This document shows, one piece after another, positions 7,735 to 19,108 of a stretch of 64,000 nt of DNA. The position numbers and the translations under genes were made by a program. Numbering within the stretch: the stretch's first letter is position 1; every line of letters begins with the position of its first letter. Origin of the DNA: Rhodoferax koreense (GTDB lineage: Bacteria; Pseudomonadota; Gammaproteobacteria; Burkholderiales; Burkholderiaceae_C). Where the stretch lies: positions 620,001 through 684,000 of the forward strand of contig NZ_CP019236.1 of assembly GCF_001955695.1 (NCBI RefSeq), in the 5' to 3' direction. The notes under the pieces are model-generated. The model was not told where the DNA came from, did not search any database, and saw nothing but the letters and a program-made list of their open reading frames with translations.

Positions 7735-8766
7735 ATGTCTTCTTCCGATACCAGTGCTGCCCATCCCTACCAAAGCCTCACGCCGGACGTCGTGCTCGAC
7801 GCGCTGGCTGGCGTTGGGCTGTACGGCGACGGGCGGATCACCGCGCTGAGTTCCTACGAGAACCGCGTCTACCAGATTCGCCTGGAAGACGGCAGCACCG
7901 TGGTCGCCAAGTTCTACCGGCCGGAGCGTTGGAGCCGTGCGCAGATCCTGGAAGAACATGCCTTCGCGGCCGAGCTCATGGCCGACGAGATCCCGGCGGT
8001 CGGCCCGCTGGTGCTGAACGGCGCCACGCTGCACGACTTCGGCGGCTTTGCCTTCAGCGTGAGCCCGAGCCGTGGCGGCCGCGCGCCCGAACTGGACGAT
8101 TTCGAGGTGCTCGAATGGATCGGCCGCTTTCTCGCGCGCATCCACAGCGTGGGTGCGCGCCAGCCCTTCGTGCACCGGCCGTCGCTGGACCTGCAGACCT
8201 TCGGCACTGCTTCGCGTGATTGGCTGCTGGGCCACCAGATGATCCCGATGGACGTGCAGAGCGAATGGCAGGCCGCATGCAACGAAGCTCTTGATTTGAT
8301 AGCGGCCAGCGCTTTATCCACCTGCGCTTCAGGCCAAAATGATGCTCAAATAACGCGCTTGCGGCTGCACGGCGACTGCCACCCCGGCAACATCCTGTGG
8401 ACACCCACCGACCGGCCCGAAGGCGGCCCGCACTTCGTCGACCTCGACGACGCGCGCACCGGCCCGGCCGTGCAAGACCTGTGGATGCTGCTCAGCGGCG
8501 ACCGCGCCCAGCGCACGCTGCAGCTCAGCGGCCTGATCGACGGCTATGAGCAGTTCCGCAGCTTCGACCGCCGCGAACTCGCCCTGATCGAGCCGCTGCG
8601 CACGCTGCGCCTGATCCACTACAGCGCCTGGCTGGCCCGGCGCTGGGGCGACCCGACGTTCCCGATCAACTTCCCGTGGTTCGGCACCAGCGACTACTGG
8701 GTCGGGCAGGTCAACATGCTGACCGAGCAGATCGAGGCCATGCAGGAAGAGCCGCTCTACGTATGA
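7735..8766 (+). CDS. srkA: stress-response Ser/Thr protein kinase SrkA (YihE/RdoA family)
   Basis: A 343-aa APH-fold kinase of the SrkA family, which in enterobacteria protects against stress-induced cell death. Visible are the Lys region (SYENRVYQIRLEDGSTVVAKFYRPERW), the catalytic loop LHGDCHPGNILW (about residue 208-219) and the metal-binding FVDLDDARTGPAVQDLW. The ATG at 7735 gives the family N-terminus (PYQSLTPDVVLDAL). Residues about 184-204 (ALDLIAASALSTCASGQNDA) are encoded by an AT-richer hairpin segment that looks like a repeat inserted in frame. The stop overlaps the next small ORF as ATGA. Confidence 0.9.
   Translation: MSSSDTSAAHPYQSLTPDVVLDALAGVGLYGDGRITALSSYENRVYQIRLEDGSTVVAKFYRPERWSRAQILEEHAFAAELMADEIPAVGPLVLNGATLHDFGGFAFSVSPSRGGRAPELDDFEVLEWIGRFLARIHSVGARQPFVHRPSLDLQTFGTASRDWLLGHQMIPMDVQSEWQAACNEALDLIAASALSTCASGQNDAQITRLRLHGDCHPGNILWTPTDRPEGGPHFVDLDDARTGPAVQDLWMLLSGDRAQRTLQLSGLIDGYEQFRSFDRRELALIEPLRTLRLIHYSAWLARRWGDPTFPINFPWFGTSDYWVGQVNMLTEQIEAMQEEPLYV
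8291..8350. repeat. Comamonadaceae-type palindromic repeat inserted in frame in srkA
   Basis: The stretch has imperfect arms GGCCAGCGC (8304-8312) and GCGCTTCAGGCC (8324-8335) around TTTATCCACCT, flanked by TTGATTTGATAG and AAAATGATG. It is visibly more AT-rich than the rest of the gene. I recall near-identical TTGATAGC...GCGCTT...GGCCAAAATG elements scattered between genes in this family. It keeps the reading frame and sits just before the catalytic loop. Confidence 0.5.
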
Positions 8767-8948
8767 ATCCGGCGCTCGCCCGGTCGCGCGCAATGGTGCG
8801 GCCGTCCTTCCTGCCGGTGTTGCCGCCGCGCGGTGCGCCCTGGCCCGAATGGCGGGAAGCGTTGGCCTTCCTCGGCTACAGCCTGGGCAACTACCTCGTG
8901 CTCAACGTGGTGGAAGATCCGGCCTGGCTGGCCTTGGCTTTCTGCTGA
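8763..8948 (+). CDS. small hypothetical protein coupled to srkA
   Basis: A 61-aa frame starts at an ATG overlapping the srkA stop (ATGA). The product begins with a basic stretch (ALARSRAMVRP) followed by PPRGAPWPEWREALAFLGYSLG and a hydrophobic C-terminus (YLVLNVVEDPAWLALAF). Function unknown. The coupling and protein-like composition support it; no family was recognised. Confidence 0.5.
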   Translation: MNPALARSRAMVRPSFLPVLPPRGAPWPEWREALAFLGYSLGNYLVLNVVEDPAWLALAFC

Positions 8949-8957
8949 GGCGAAGCC

Positions 8958-9311
8958 TCAATGTCTCGGCGGCGGGTTCGCCGGCGCAGCGTTCGGATCG
9001 TAGATCACCGTGCCCGTGCCTACGCCGGCACGCACGCGGGCACCGCCGCCTACGCCGGTGCTGACGCCCACCCCCGCGCCCGCCGAGACCTGGCCGCGCT
9101 GGTTCACGCCGACGCCCACGCCGACCGGCCCGACCCCCGTGCCCAGCCCCAGGTTCACATCGCCACCGGAATTGACACCGACGCCGATCGACACGCCGGG
9201 AAACAGCGGAACGCTGATGCCTGCACCGGCGGCACAGCCGGAGAGAAAGCCCGCGGCCAGCGACAACATGGCGAGGCGACGGACCAAGGACAGGGACACG
9301 ACAGGATGCAT
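8958..9311 (-). CDS. small Gly/Val-repeat lipoprotein
   Basis: A 117-aa protein with a classic lipoprotein signal: basic start, hydrophobic core LAMLSLAAGFL, then the lipobox LSGC, so Cys25 would be lipidated. The mature part is a low-complexity glycine-valine run with repeated GVGV and GAGVGV units and a proline-rich end. Such proteins are common, poorly conserved outer-membrane or periplasmic surface lipoproteins. No enzymatic motif is visible. Confidence 0.7.
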   Translation of the reverse strand: MHPVVSLSLVRRLAMLSLAAGFLSGCAAGAGISVPLFPGVSIGVGVNSGGDVNLGLGTGVGPVGVGVGVNQRGQVSAGAGVGVSTGVGGGARVRAGVGTGTVIYDPNAAPANPPPRH

Positions 9312-9367
9312 GGGCGCGATGCTACCGACAGTTCACACGAAGGCGGTATCCGAATGTTGCGCCCAGC

Positions 9368-9390
9368 AAAAAGGCCGGGTCGCCCCGGCC
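9368..9390 (-). terminator. rho-independent terminator of htpG
   Basis: On the minus strand GGCCGGG (9384-9390) and CCCGGCC (9373-9379) form a 7-bp GC stem with a 4-base loop, followed by TTTTT (9368-9372), about 30 bases after the htpG stop. Confidence 0.85.
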
Positions 9391-9418
9391 TCCCGTCGCG
9401 ATGCGGTCGATCCCCGGA

Positions 9419-11365
<1,947 letters not shown>

Positions 11366-11688
11366 GTTGGTTCGCAAAAGGTGGACAGCAAAAAGCGTCG
11401 GTGACGCATGTTGATGACAGCCTCCAATTATGGCCCGCCGGTGGCAGTTCAAGGCCCCCTGCGCGCGTCCAGTGCAAGGAACGAATGCGCTGTATCTGGT
11501 ATGCGGATAACGAATTGATTAAAAATTCGTATGCAAACTGTGAATTTATCAACTAAAGTAAGCCGTTTTGCCGAATCGATGGCGCAGCTCTTGCCCGTCG
11601 GCAACGAAGATGCGGCCCGCGCTTCCACGGGGGAAACCGGGGGGTGCGCCATCCCAAGCAAGCAACCAACAAAAGGAATCAATACATC
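11366..11688. other. htpG-aqpZ divergent intergenic region
   Basis: No gene seen in 323 bases. An AT-rich island at 11500-11560 carries the inverted repeat ACGAATT-gattaaa-AATTCGT (11510-11530), which may be a regulatory site for either divergent gene. The rest is ordinary high-GC sequence. Confidence 0.5.
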
Positions 11689-12390
11689 ATGGACAGCAAT
11701 CTCAAGAAATGGTCGGCCGAGTTTCTGGGCACCTTCTGGCTCACCTTCGGTGGCTGCGGCAGTGCGGTGCTGGCGGCCGCGTTTCCGGGCGTGGGCATCG
11801 GCCTGCTCGGCGTGTCGCTTGCTTTCGGGCTGACCGTGGTGACCGGCGCCTATGCGTTCGGCCCCATCTCCGGCGGGCACTTCAACCCGGCGGTGTCCAT
11901 CGGGCTGGCCGTGGGCAAGCGCTTCCCGGCTGCCTCCTTGCCGGGCTACATCATTGCCCAGGTGTTGGGCGCGATCGCCGCAGCCGCGTTGCTCTATTTC
12001 ATCGCCACGGGCAAGATCACCGGCCCGGTCGACGTCGGCGGATTCGCGAGCAACGGCTACGGTGAACTCTCGCCGGGCAAATACAGCCTGGCGGCCGTGT
12101 TCGCCACCGAAGTGGTCATGACCGCGATCTTCCTCATCGTGATCCTCGGCGCCACGGCGAAGCGGGCCGCCGGTGGTTTCGGCGGCTTGGCCATCGGCCT
12201 GTGCCTGACGCTGATCCACCTGGTGTCGATCCCGGTGTCCAACACCTCGGTGAACCCCGCCCGCAGCACCGGCCCGGCGCTGTTCGCCAAGACCGCGGCC
12301 ATGGGCGACCTGTGGCTGTTCTGGGCGGCCCCGATCGCCGGCGCCATCCTCGGCGCCATCATCTACAACGTCCTGCTGAGCGAGGACTGA
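11689..12390 (+). CDS. aqpZ: aquaporin Z water channel
   Basis: A 233-aa six-helix MIP-family channel in the inner membrane. Both pore motifs are present: GGHFNPAVS (NPA at residues 66-68) and SVNPARS (about 190). Long hydrophobic helices alternate with Gly-rich packing positions. Start chosen at ATG 11689, after AAAGGAATC, giving the usual [22 protein letters not shown] beginning. Its end overlaps the convergent pdeM gene by 28 bases. Confidence 0.95.
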   Translation: MDSNLKKWSAEFLGTFWLTFGGCGSAVLAAAFPGVGIGLLGVSLAFGLTVVTGAYAFGPISGGHFNPAVSIGLAVGKRFPAASLPGYIIAQVLGAIAAAALLYFIATGKITGPVDVGGFASNGYGELSPGKYSLAAVFATEVVMTAIFLIVILGATAKRAAGGFGGLAIGLCLTLIHLVSIPVSNTSVNPARSTGPALFAKTAAMGDLWLFWAAPIAGAILGAIIYNVLLSED

Positions 12391-13103
12391 AGCGAGGGCT
12401 GATCGTCCGACCCGGGCAGCGGCCACACCGCCTGCCCGCCCACCGCGAACAGGCGCCGCCCAGGCTGGGGCGGTACCGTCCAGCTTCCGGTGAATTCCCC
12501 GAAAGCCGGCAACACCGCCTGGTCGGCGTCGAAACAGAAACACGGCAGGCGCAGCCGGTCGCGTCCCAGGCCGCGTAGGTGCAATGCCGGATGCACGTGG
12601 CCGGCCAGCACGTAATGCGTCGCATGGGCCTGCGGGTGGTGACAACACGCGAATGGGCCGAGCAGCCAGGGTTCGGTCACGACCTCGATGGCGAGCGACG
12701 CGGGCGGATCGCCTGCACGTTTGTCGTGGTTGCCGCGGACCAGCACCATCGCCAGTTCGGTATGCCGGCCGCGCCAGTCGGCCAGCGCTTCCAGCAGGCT
12801 CGGGGTGCGCGAGCCGGGCGCATGCAGAAAGTCGCCGAGGAACACCAACTGCGCGGGCACGAGCGACGCGACGAGCCGGTCGAGCCGGGCCAGGTTCTCC
12901 TGCGTGGTGCCGCCAGGCACGGGTTGGCCGAGCGCGCGGTACGCCGCGGCCTTGCCCAGGTGCAGGTCGGCGATCCACAAAACGCGCCGCGCCGGCCACC
13001 ACAGCGCGCGCTCGGGCAGCAGCCACAGGGTTTCACCCGCGCAGGCGATCACCAGATGGTTCGGCGTTGGGTTGTCGGTGCGGCCTTGCATGGGCGGCAT
13101 CAT
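12363..13103 (-). CDS. pdeM: ligase-associated DNA damage response phosphoesterase PdeM
   Basis: A 246-aa calcineurin-like metallophosphoesterase. Metal-binding motifs are visible in order: DLHLGK (D-x-H), GDFLH, RGNHD and GHVHP. The family is named for its association with an ATP-dependent DNA ligase, an Lhr-like helicase and an MBL-fold exonuclease in a repair operon. Here only the helicase is adjacent, coupled upstream through an ATGA overlap; the ligase and exonuclease are not in the window. Confidence 0.9.
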   Translation of the reverse strand: MMPPMQGRTDNPTPNHLVIACAGETLWLLPERALWWPARRVLWIADLHLGKAAAYRALGQPVPGGTTQENLARLDRLVASLVPAQLVFLGDFLHAPGSRTPSLLEALADWRGRHTELAMVLVRGNHDKRAGDPPASLAIEVVTEPWLLGPFACCHHPQAHATHYVLAGHVHPALHLRGLGRDRLRLPCFCFDADQAVLPAFGEFTGSWTVPPQPGRRLFAVGGQAVWPLPGSDDQPSLQSSLSRTL

Positions 13104-15733
13104 GACCCGGTTCGCCGCCTGCGCGTTCGCGGCGCACGCGGCCCGGTGGCGCGCGGCTCCTCGTTGAAGCCGACCGCCTCATGCACCTGCTCCGAAGTCT
13201 CGTCGCCCGACGGCGCGGCGCCGGCGGACTTTTCGAGCTGCTGCACCATGCGCGCGATGCGGTCGGCCAAGGATTCGTTGCTGAGCTTCTCGCGGAAGCG
13301 CTCGACCATCAGCGGAAATGCGAACGGCGTGGCGCGCACCGGCCGGCACAGCACCAGCCGCTGGCCCTGCATGCGGGCCAGGCTGTCGGCCAGGCGCTGG
13401 ATGTCGAGTTCGTCCTGCAGCAGTTCCTGCTCGGCCTGGCGCAGCAGGCCGTTGGCCGGGTCGTACTTGCGGAACACCTCGTAGAACAGCGCGGAAGAAG
13501 CCTGCAGTTGCTTGTTGCTGCGGCGCTCGTTCGGATGGCTCTGGAAGATCAGACCCGAGACGCGCGCGATCTCGCGAAACCGCCGCCGCGCGAGTTCGCT
13601 GGCGTTCAGGCTGCCGAGCACCTCGGTCAGCAGCGTATCGAGGGGCGCAGGCGCCAGCAATTGCGGCAGCAGGCTCGCCCAATCGAGCTCGGTGGCGCTC
13701 AGCAGCTCGAAACCGTAGTCGTTCACCGCGATGGAGAATGTGCCCGCCTGTTCCCGCGCGGCGCGCCAGGCGATCAGGCTGGCCAGGCCGATGTGCACGT
13801 GGCGGCCGGCGAAAGGGTAGAGGAAGAGGTGCCAGCCCTCGCGGCTGTGCAGCACCTCGGCCAGCAGCGTGTCGGGCGTGGGCAGGGCCGACCAGTCCTG
13901 CTGCAGTTCCAGCAAGGGCTGGACGCTGCGCATCTCAGGGCTGTCGTAGTGCCGTGCGGCGGCTTCCGCCATGAGCTGCACCATGGCGTCGGCCAGGGTG
14001 TTGGACAAAGGCATGCGTCCGCCGTTCCAGCGCGGGATCGTGGCGCGGCCCGGCGGCGCGCGTTTCACATAGGCGGTCATTTCGTGCACCTTCACGAGCT
14101 CCAGCGCGCGGCCGGCGAACACGAAGCAGTCGCCGGGCTTCATGCGGGCGACAAAACTTTCCTCCACGGATCCGAGCCGCGCGCCGCCCGCGCCACCGCC
14201 GCCGCTGTAGAACTGCACGCGCACGCTGGCATCGCTGGTGATGGTGCCGATGTTCATGCGGTGGCGCCGCGCAAGCCGCGCATCGGGCACGCGCCAGACA
14301 CCGTGTTCATCGGGCACGACGCGGTGGTAATCGGGATACACGGCCAGCGATGGGCCACCCTGTCGCACGAAGTCCAGGCACCACTGCCAGTTCTCGGTGG
14401 ACAGGTGCCGGTAGGCGGCGGTCTGCCGCACTTCGTCCAGCAGGGCGCCTGGCTCGAAGCCGCCGCCCAGCGCCACGGTCACCAGGTGCTGAACCAGTAC
14501 GTCCAGCGGCTGCTGCAGCGGTCGCCGCGCTTCGATGCGGCCGGCCCGCACCGCCACGCGCACCGCCGCCGCCTCCACCAGTTCCAGGCTGTGGGTCGGC
14601 ACCAGGGTGATGCGCGAAGGACGCCCCGGCGCATGACCGGAGCGGCCCGCGCGCTGCAGCAGACGCGCCACGCCCTTGGCCGAACCGATCTGCAGCACCT
14701 GCTCCACCGGCAGGAAGTCCACGCCGAGATCGAGGCTCGAGGTGCACACCACCGCCTTGAGTTGTCCGGCCTTGAGCCCGGCCTCGACCCAGTCGCGCAC
14801 CTCGCGGTCCAGCGAGCCGTGGTGCAGTGCGATCAGCCCCGCCCAGTCGGGCCGTGCCTCGAGCAGCGCCTTGTACCAGATCTCCGACTGCGACCGCGTG
14901 TTGGTGAACACCAGCGTGCTGGCGCAGGGCTCGATGTGAGCGATGACCTGCGGCAGCATCTGCAGGCCGAGATGGCCGGCCCAGGCGAAGCGTGCCATGC
15001 GCGCGGGCAGCAGTGTGTCGATGGTCAACTGCTTGGTGAGCTTGCCCTGGACCAACAGGCCTGCCTCGGCGCCTTCCATCGGCGTGCCGAGCAGCGTGTC
15101 CATGGCTTCGTCGAGGTTGCCCAGCGTGGCCGACATGCCCCAGATCCGAAGTGCCGAATTCCAGCGGCGCAGCCGTGCCAGCGCGAGCTGCACCTGCACG
15201 CCGCGCTTGTTGCTCAGCAACTCGTGCCATTCGTCCACCACCACCATGCGTACGCTCGACAAGACCTCGCGCGCATCGGCACGCGCCAGCATCAGCGACA
15301 GGCTTTCGGGCGTGGTGACGAGGGCCGTGGGCAGCCGGCGGGCTTGTGCGCTGCGTTGCGCCGCGCTGGTGTCGCCGGTGCGCAGGCCAATGGTCCACGG
15401 GCGCAGGCCCGGCACCTGTGCGTGCAATGCGGCCAGCGAGGCTTGCAGCGTGCGTTCGGTGTCGGCGGCGAGTGCGCGCATCGGCGTGAGCCACAGCACG
15501 GTGAGCGGCGCCGGGCCCTTGCCGGCATCCTGCCGCGACGAGAAGGCCTGCAACGCGCCCAGCCACGCCGCGTAGGTCTTGCCCGCGCCGGTGCTGGCGT
15601 GCAGCAAGCCCGAGCGCCCCGCGGCCACCGCGCGCCACACGCCGCGCTGGAAGGGGAACGCCTTCCAGCCGCGAGTCTCGAACCAGGCGGCCAGGGCGGC
15701 GGAAACCTCACGCGCGGTGGATGGGTATCTCAT
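13100..15733 (-). CDS. ligase-associated DEXH-box helicase (Lhr-like)
   Basis: An 877-aa superfamily 2 helicase. Walker A is ASTGAGKT (about residue 44-51), motif II is VVDEWH rather than DEAH, motif III is SATLGN, and motif VI is [12 protein letters not shown]; a large winged-helix and C-terminal Lhr core follow. Predicted to unwind DNA or RNA:DNA during repair, together with PdeM, to which it is coupled (ATGA). ATG 15733 gives the family start [17 protein letters not shown]. Upstream is a methyltransferase gene 33 bases away, so the repair pair may be co-transcribed with the preceding glycoconjugate operon. Confidence 0.9.
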   Translation of the reverse strand: MRYPSTAREVSAALAAWFETRGWKAFPFQRGVWRAVAAGRSGLLHASTGAGKTYAAWLGALQAFSSRQDAGKGPAPLTVLWLTPMRALAADTERTLQASLAALHAQVPGLRPWTIGLRTGDTSAAQRSAQARRLPTALVTTPESLSLMLARADAREVLSSVRMVVVDEWHELLSNKRGVQVQLALARLRRWNSALRIWGMSATLGNLDEAMDTLLGTPMEGAEAGLLVQGKLTKQLTIDTLLPARMARFAWAGHLGLQMLPQVIAHIEPCASTLVFTNTRSQSEIWYKALLEARPDWAGLIALHHGSLDREVRDWVEAGLKAGQLKAVVCTSSLDLGVDFLPVEQVLQIGSAKGVARLLQRAGRSGHAPGRPSRITLVPTHSLELVEAAAVRVAVRAGRIEARRPLQQPLDVLVQHLVTVALGGGFEPGALLDEVRQTAAYRHLSTENWQWCLDFVRQGGPSLAVYPDYHRVVPDEHGVWRVPDARLARRHRMNIGTITSDASVRVQFYSGGGGAGGARLGSVEESFVARMKPGDCFVFAGRALELVKVHEMTAYVKRAPPGRATIPRWNGGRMPLSNTLADAMVQLMAEAAARHYDSPEMRSVQPLLELQQDWSALPTPDTLLAEVLHSREGWHLFLYPFAGRHVHIGLASLIAWRAAREQAGTFSIAVNDYGFELLSATELDWASLLPQLLAPAPLDTLLTEVLGSLNASELARRRFREIARVSGLIFQSHPNERRSNKQLQASSALFYEVFRKYDPANGLLRQAEQELLQDELDIQRLADSLARMQGQRLVLCRPVRATPFAFPLMVERFREKLSNESLADRIARMVQQLEKSAGAAPSGDETSEQVHEAVGFNEEPRATGPRAPRTRRRRTGS

Positions 15734-15766
15734 GTCCACCCCACATGCGGCCGGCCGGCACAAAGC

Positions 15767-16375
15767 TCAAGTCAGGCCCTCGCGCTCGGCCACCGAACGT
15801 TCGTCCAGGCACCACACGTCGAGCCGGAAGTCGGGTTCGATCAGCGCGCAAAGGCGTTGCAGCCGGAGTCCCGCATGCAGCCTTTCATGGACTTCGTCTC
15901 CGTTGAAGCCGCAACCTTCGATCAGCCGGCGCCAGTGGCATGCCACGACCGTGCCGCCGGGCTTCAATGCGGCCCGTGTGCGCAGCATCAGCGCCGCCAG
16001 CTGGTTGGCGTCGAGATAGTAGGCAAGCTCGCTGATCACAATCAGGTCGAAGCTTTCGTCGGGCCAGGCGTCGGGCATCCAGCCCTGCCGGGCCTCGGCC
16101 TGCGGCCAGTCGGCCAGGCGCTGGCGGGCCAAGGCCACCGCCTTGTCGGACCCATCGATGACCAGCAGGCGATCGCAGCGAGGCGCGAGGGCAGCGGACA
16201 GTTCGCCATTGGCGCATCCCGGCTCGAAGATGCTGCCGTAGCGTCGAGCCGGCAGGCAGGCCAGCGTGAGCGCGCGTTTGCGTTCTTCGTACCAGCGGGT
16301 CTTGAAGCGCCATGGGTCGTCGCTCTGTGCGAACAGCCCTTCGAAATAATCGGCATCGGGGGCGGGTGTGCGCAT
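15767..16375 (-). CDS. SAM-dependent methyltransferase, NodS-like
   Basis: A 202-aa class I methyltransferase. Motif I reads FEPGCANGELSAALA (about 45-59), motif II includes VIDGSDKAVALARQRL, and SFDLIVISELAYYL stands at the post-II position. The N-terminal DYFEGLFAQSDDPWRFKTRWYEERKR is typical of the NodS group, whose founder N-methylates the sugar of rhizobial Nod factors. It is last in a four-gene operon (GT2, ACAD, PIG-L, this), 2 bases after the PIG-L stop, consistent with tailoring of a glycosylated product. Substrate unknown. Confidence 0.8.
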   Translation of the reverse strand: MRTPAPDADYFEGLFAQSDDPWRFKTRWYEERKRALTLACLPARRYGSIFEPGCANGELSAALAPRCDRLLVIDGSDKAVALARQRLADWPQAEARQGWMPDAWPDESFDLIVISELAYYLDANQLAALMLRTRAALKPGGTVVACHWRRLIEGCGFNGDEVHERLHAGLRLQRLCALIEPDFRLDVWCLDERSVAEREGLT

Positions 16376-16377
16376 GG

Positions 16378-17157
16378 TCAGGCGAAGAAGAATTCGGTGC
16401 GGCGTGCGACGCGGTCCAGGATGGTCGGTCCGAGCACCGGCCAGGCCTCGATGCCGTCGCGGGGCGCGAGTTGGCTCGCATGCGCAGCCAGCGCCTGGCG
16501 CTTGGCCGCGAGGGCGGTTTCGTCGAGATCGAATCCCATGAGCCGGTGCCAGGGCAGCCGTGGATCGCCTGGCTCGGCCCAGTGCCACATCCATACCGGC
16601 GCCTCCATGAAGCGGCAGCCCGTGCGGGCGCAGACCGTGGCCACCGCGCGGCCCGTGGCTTCGTGGTCCGGGTGGCCGTCGAGTCGCCAGGTGCTGACCA
16701 CCACGTCGGTGGGCTGCAGCACGAGGTGCAGACCCGAGACCAGCTTGGACAGGTTGCGCTCCACCCGACCGTCGGGCAGGCCGAAGCGCGCAATGTCGCC
16801 ACGGCGCAGGCCCAGCGTCTGCAGACCTTCGCTGCTTTCCACGCGGCGCGTGCGTGCGAGATCGGCCGGCGTCAGCGTGGACGATCCGGCGTGGCTGGCC
16901 TCGCCATCGGTCACGGCGACCACCAGGCACGCGCCGCCGCGGGCCGTGTGGCTGGCCAGCAGGCCGCCGCAGGCCAGCACCTCATCGTCCGGATGGGGCG
17001 CCACCACCACCAGGCGCACGCCCTGCGGCAGCCATTCGTTGAGCGACAGCCGGCGTGCCGCGGCCAGGCCGGGCCAGCCCAGCCAGTCGGCCTCGGGCGT
17101 GCCTCCGCCCTCGATGCGGCGCGACAGTTGGGCGGCCGCTTCACCTATAACGTCCAT
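16378..17157 (-). CDS. PIG-L family deacetylase
   Basis: A 259-aa LmbE/PIG-L fold zinc amidase. The metal motif APHPDDE (about residue 52-58) and DGHPDH (about 145) carry the His/Asp/His ligands. Family members remove acetyl groups from GlcNAc-linked substrates such as GlcNAc-PI or GlcNAc-malate precursors. ATG 17157 overlaps the end of the acyl-CoA dehydrogenase gene by 13 bases. Context suggests N-deacetylation of an amino sugar that is then N-acylated or methylated; this is inference. Confidence 0.85.
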   Translation of the reverse strand: MDVIGEAAAQLSRRIEGGGTPEADWLGWPGLAAARRLSLNEWLPQGVRLVVVAPHPDDEVLACGGLLASHTARGGACLVVAVTDGEASHAGSSTLTPADLARTRRVESSEGLQTLGLRRGDIARFGLPDGRVERNLSKLVSGLHLVLQPTDVVVSTWRLDGHPDHEATGRAVATVCARTGCRFMEAPVWMWHWAEPGDPRLPWHRLMGFDLDETALAAKRQALAAHASQLAPRDGIEAWPVLGPTILDRVARRTEFFFA

Positions 17158-18173
17158 GGAGATTCTTTCCTCTGGGTCAGCCGCTCGCCGAGCGCGGCGA
17201 AGTCGCGCTCGGCATGGCTTTGGCGGATATAGACCGGCAGGTCTGCCGCGGCCCGCGCAAAACGCGCATCGCGGCAGAACGGCGTGGCGCCGAGGGCGCG
17301 GCCGACTTCGTCGAGCACCAGGCGGGCCGTCGACTCGGCGGATTGCCGTGCCCGCAACGTCACGGTCGATGCATCCTCGGTGGGGTGAACGTCGATCCAG
17401 ATCGCGGTCTCGCGCAGGAGTGCGGCGGTGGCCCGAAGGCCCACGTCGATGCGGCCCAAAGCGGCCAGCCGGAAGGGTTCGGGGCGCGCCGCAACGGCCT
17501 GGTGCAGGGCTTCGGCGAGCGTCAGGGTGCCGCCATACCAGCATGCCGCGATGCCGGCGCCGCCTTGCCAGAAGCCGGGCCGCTGCAAATAGTCGCCGGG
17601 CTTGCCGATGAGCCGGGCTGGGGCCTTGTCGAAACGAACGTCCAGGCTCGCGCTGTCGGCCATGCCGACCGCGCACCAGTGTTGCGCCGAGACTTCGATG
17701 CCGCCTTGTCGCATCGACACGGCAACGAGTTGCGGTCCGCTGCCATCCGCCAGCCATGCCGTCAGCAGGCCATGGCTGACGCTGGCTGCACCGGAGCACC
17801 AGGGCTTGTGGCCGCGCAACGCGACGCGGCCGTCACCGTCGATGTCGATCAGCACACGCTGGCCCGGCGGTTCCGCGGCCCAGGTGCCCCAGATCGCATC
17901 GTCGGGTGCGGCATCGCCGGCGGCCAACTCTTGCAATACGGCCAACGCGTCGGTATGGCCTTCGTACAGCTTGGCCAGGGACAAGTCATGTCTCGCCACG
18001 GCCGCAAGGGCCTGCCAACGGGCCAGCGTGGCGCCGCTGCCGGGCAAGGGAAGGTGGTCCAGGCCGAGTGCCACCAGTTCGGCGAGCTGGCCGGCAGGCG
18101 TGCCCTCGCCATCCATCCGGGTCAGCGTGGCGCGCAATGTGTCGATCTGCGGCCAGGGCTCGGTGCGGTTCAT
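17145..18173 (-). CDS. acyl-CoA dehydrogenase-like flavoprotein in a glycoconjugate operon
   Basis: A 342-aa protein, shorter than the usual 380 of acyl-CoA dehydrogenases. The middle segment (DAIWGTWAAEPPG to KPWCSGAASVSHGLL) and the C-terminal helical region (ACWYGGTLTLAEALHQA to SAESTARLVLDEVGRALGATPFC) follow the ACAD fold, though the consensus catalytic Glu is not obvious to me. The ATG at 18173 overlaps the glycosyltransferase stop (ATGA). In this operon it may desaturate or otherwise oxidise an acyl chain destined for the glycoconjugate. Identification rests on fold-level similarity. Confidence 0.7.
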   Translation of the reverse strand: MNRTEPWPQIDTLRATLTRMDGEGTPAGQLAELVALGLDHLPLPGSGATLARWQALAAVARHDLSLAKLYEGHTDALAVLQELAAGDAAPDDAIWGTWAAEPPGQRVLIDIDGDGRVALRGHKPWCSGAASVSHGLLTAWLADGSGPQLVAVSMRQGGIEVSAQHWCAVGMADSASLDVRFDKAPARLIGKPGDYLQRPGFWQGGAGIAACWYGGTLTLAEALHQAVAARPEPFRLAALGRIDVGLRATAALLRETAIWIDVHPTEDASTVTLRARQSAESTARLVLDEVGRALGATPFCRDARFARAAADLPVYIRQSHAERDFAALGERLTQRKESPWTL

Positions 18174-18853
18174 GCCGGGAGCCCCCTGTGCATAGGGATC
18201 AAGCCCGAAGCCACGCGTTCCAGCGTGGCACCGAACCCCCCGGGCGCCCGGTAGCCGGGCCGCGCACTCGTCACCACCCGCGGTGCGGCCGACCAGGCAA
18301 TCGAGGCCCCATGGTCGCGCAGTGCGTTCACCAGGGCCACGTCTTCGCTGCTGGCCAGCGATTGGAAGCCGCCCACGCGGCGGTAGGCTTCCGCGCTCAC
18401 GCCAAGGTTGGCACCGTGGATGTGGGCATGCCCGTCCGCGTCGGTGTAGGTGGCATCGAAATGGCGCCGCATCGACTGACCGTAACCGCCCCAATCCGCG
18501 ATCTCGATCGTGCCGCACACCGCATCGCTTTGCTGCGCCAACTGATCGGCGATCCAGTCGGGCGCGACGACGGTGTCGGCATCGGTGAAGGCCAGCCAGC
18601 GGGCACCGGCGGCCAGCGCGAGTTCTGCGCCTTCGGCGCGCGCCAGACCGACATTGCGTGCGTTCACCGACAGCGTCACTGCGCCGAATTGCCGGGCGAT
18701 GCAGGGCGTGGCATCGGTGCAGGCGTCGAGCGCCACCACCAGCAGCACGGCCTCGTCCTCGAGCCGCGGGCACCGCGCGGCGATCAGCAGCGACTGCAGG
18801 CAGGCGGCGATGTGTTCTTCTTCGTCATGGGCCGGGACAACGATGCCGATCAT
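18170..18853 (-). CDS. family 2 glycosyltransferase
   Basis: A 227-aa GT-A fold enzyme: start IGIVVPAHDEEEHIAACLQSL, the DxD-type metal site AFTDADTVV (about residue 88-96), and a later SSEDVALVNALRDHG segment that supplies the ED acceptor motif. No membrane helices, so cytosolic. It is first in the operon GT2-ACAD-PIG-L-NodS-like methyltransferase, with overlapping starts and stops throughout, which implies a joint pathway. Confidence 0.85.
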   Translation of the reverse strand: MIGIVVPAHDEEEHIAACLQSLLIAARCPRLEDEAVLLVVALDACTDATPCIARQFGAVTLSVNARNVGLARAEGAELALAAGARWLAFTDADTVVAPDWIADQLAQQSDAVCGTIEIADWGGYGQSMRRHFDATYTDADGHAHIHGANLGVSAEAYRRVGGFQSLASSEDVALVNALRDHGASIAWSAAPRVVTSARPGYRAPGGFGATLERVASGLIPMHRGLPA

Positions 18854-19108
18854 GGGGGAGCTCCAGGCGTGAAAGCCTCTGGTCTAGGGTCAATACAAGG
18901 GTCGATGGGTTCGACACCTAAATTAACCAGGCGCTCGCCTGCCGGTTGTGGGGGCGGGGCGCTGTGCCTTGTAGGCCGAAGGCGGGTGGCGCGCCTGCCC
19001 AGGGGCTGATGCCGTCCTACATCAGGTCGGGCGTGCGCCGGCGCCAAGCGCGGCCGATGCGGGGCTAACCTGCCAGTCCCGCGCAGCAGCGCGACCCAAG
19101 GATGCCCC

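Noticed and set aside
8958..9311. Gly/Val repeats as a tandem DNA repeat or CRISPR-like array
   Set aside because: The periodicity is at the protein level; DNA units are short, irregular and without spacers.
13181..17611. Plus-strand open frame of 1476 codons across helicase, methyltransferase and PIG-L genes
   Set aside because: No domain is visible, residue use is biased to Gln/His/Arg/Gly, and four convincing genes occupy the opposite strand. It is open only because of high GC.
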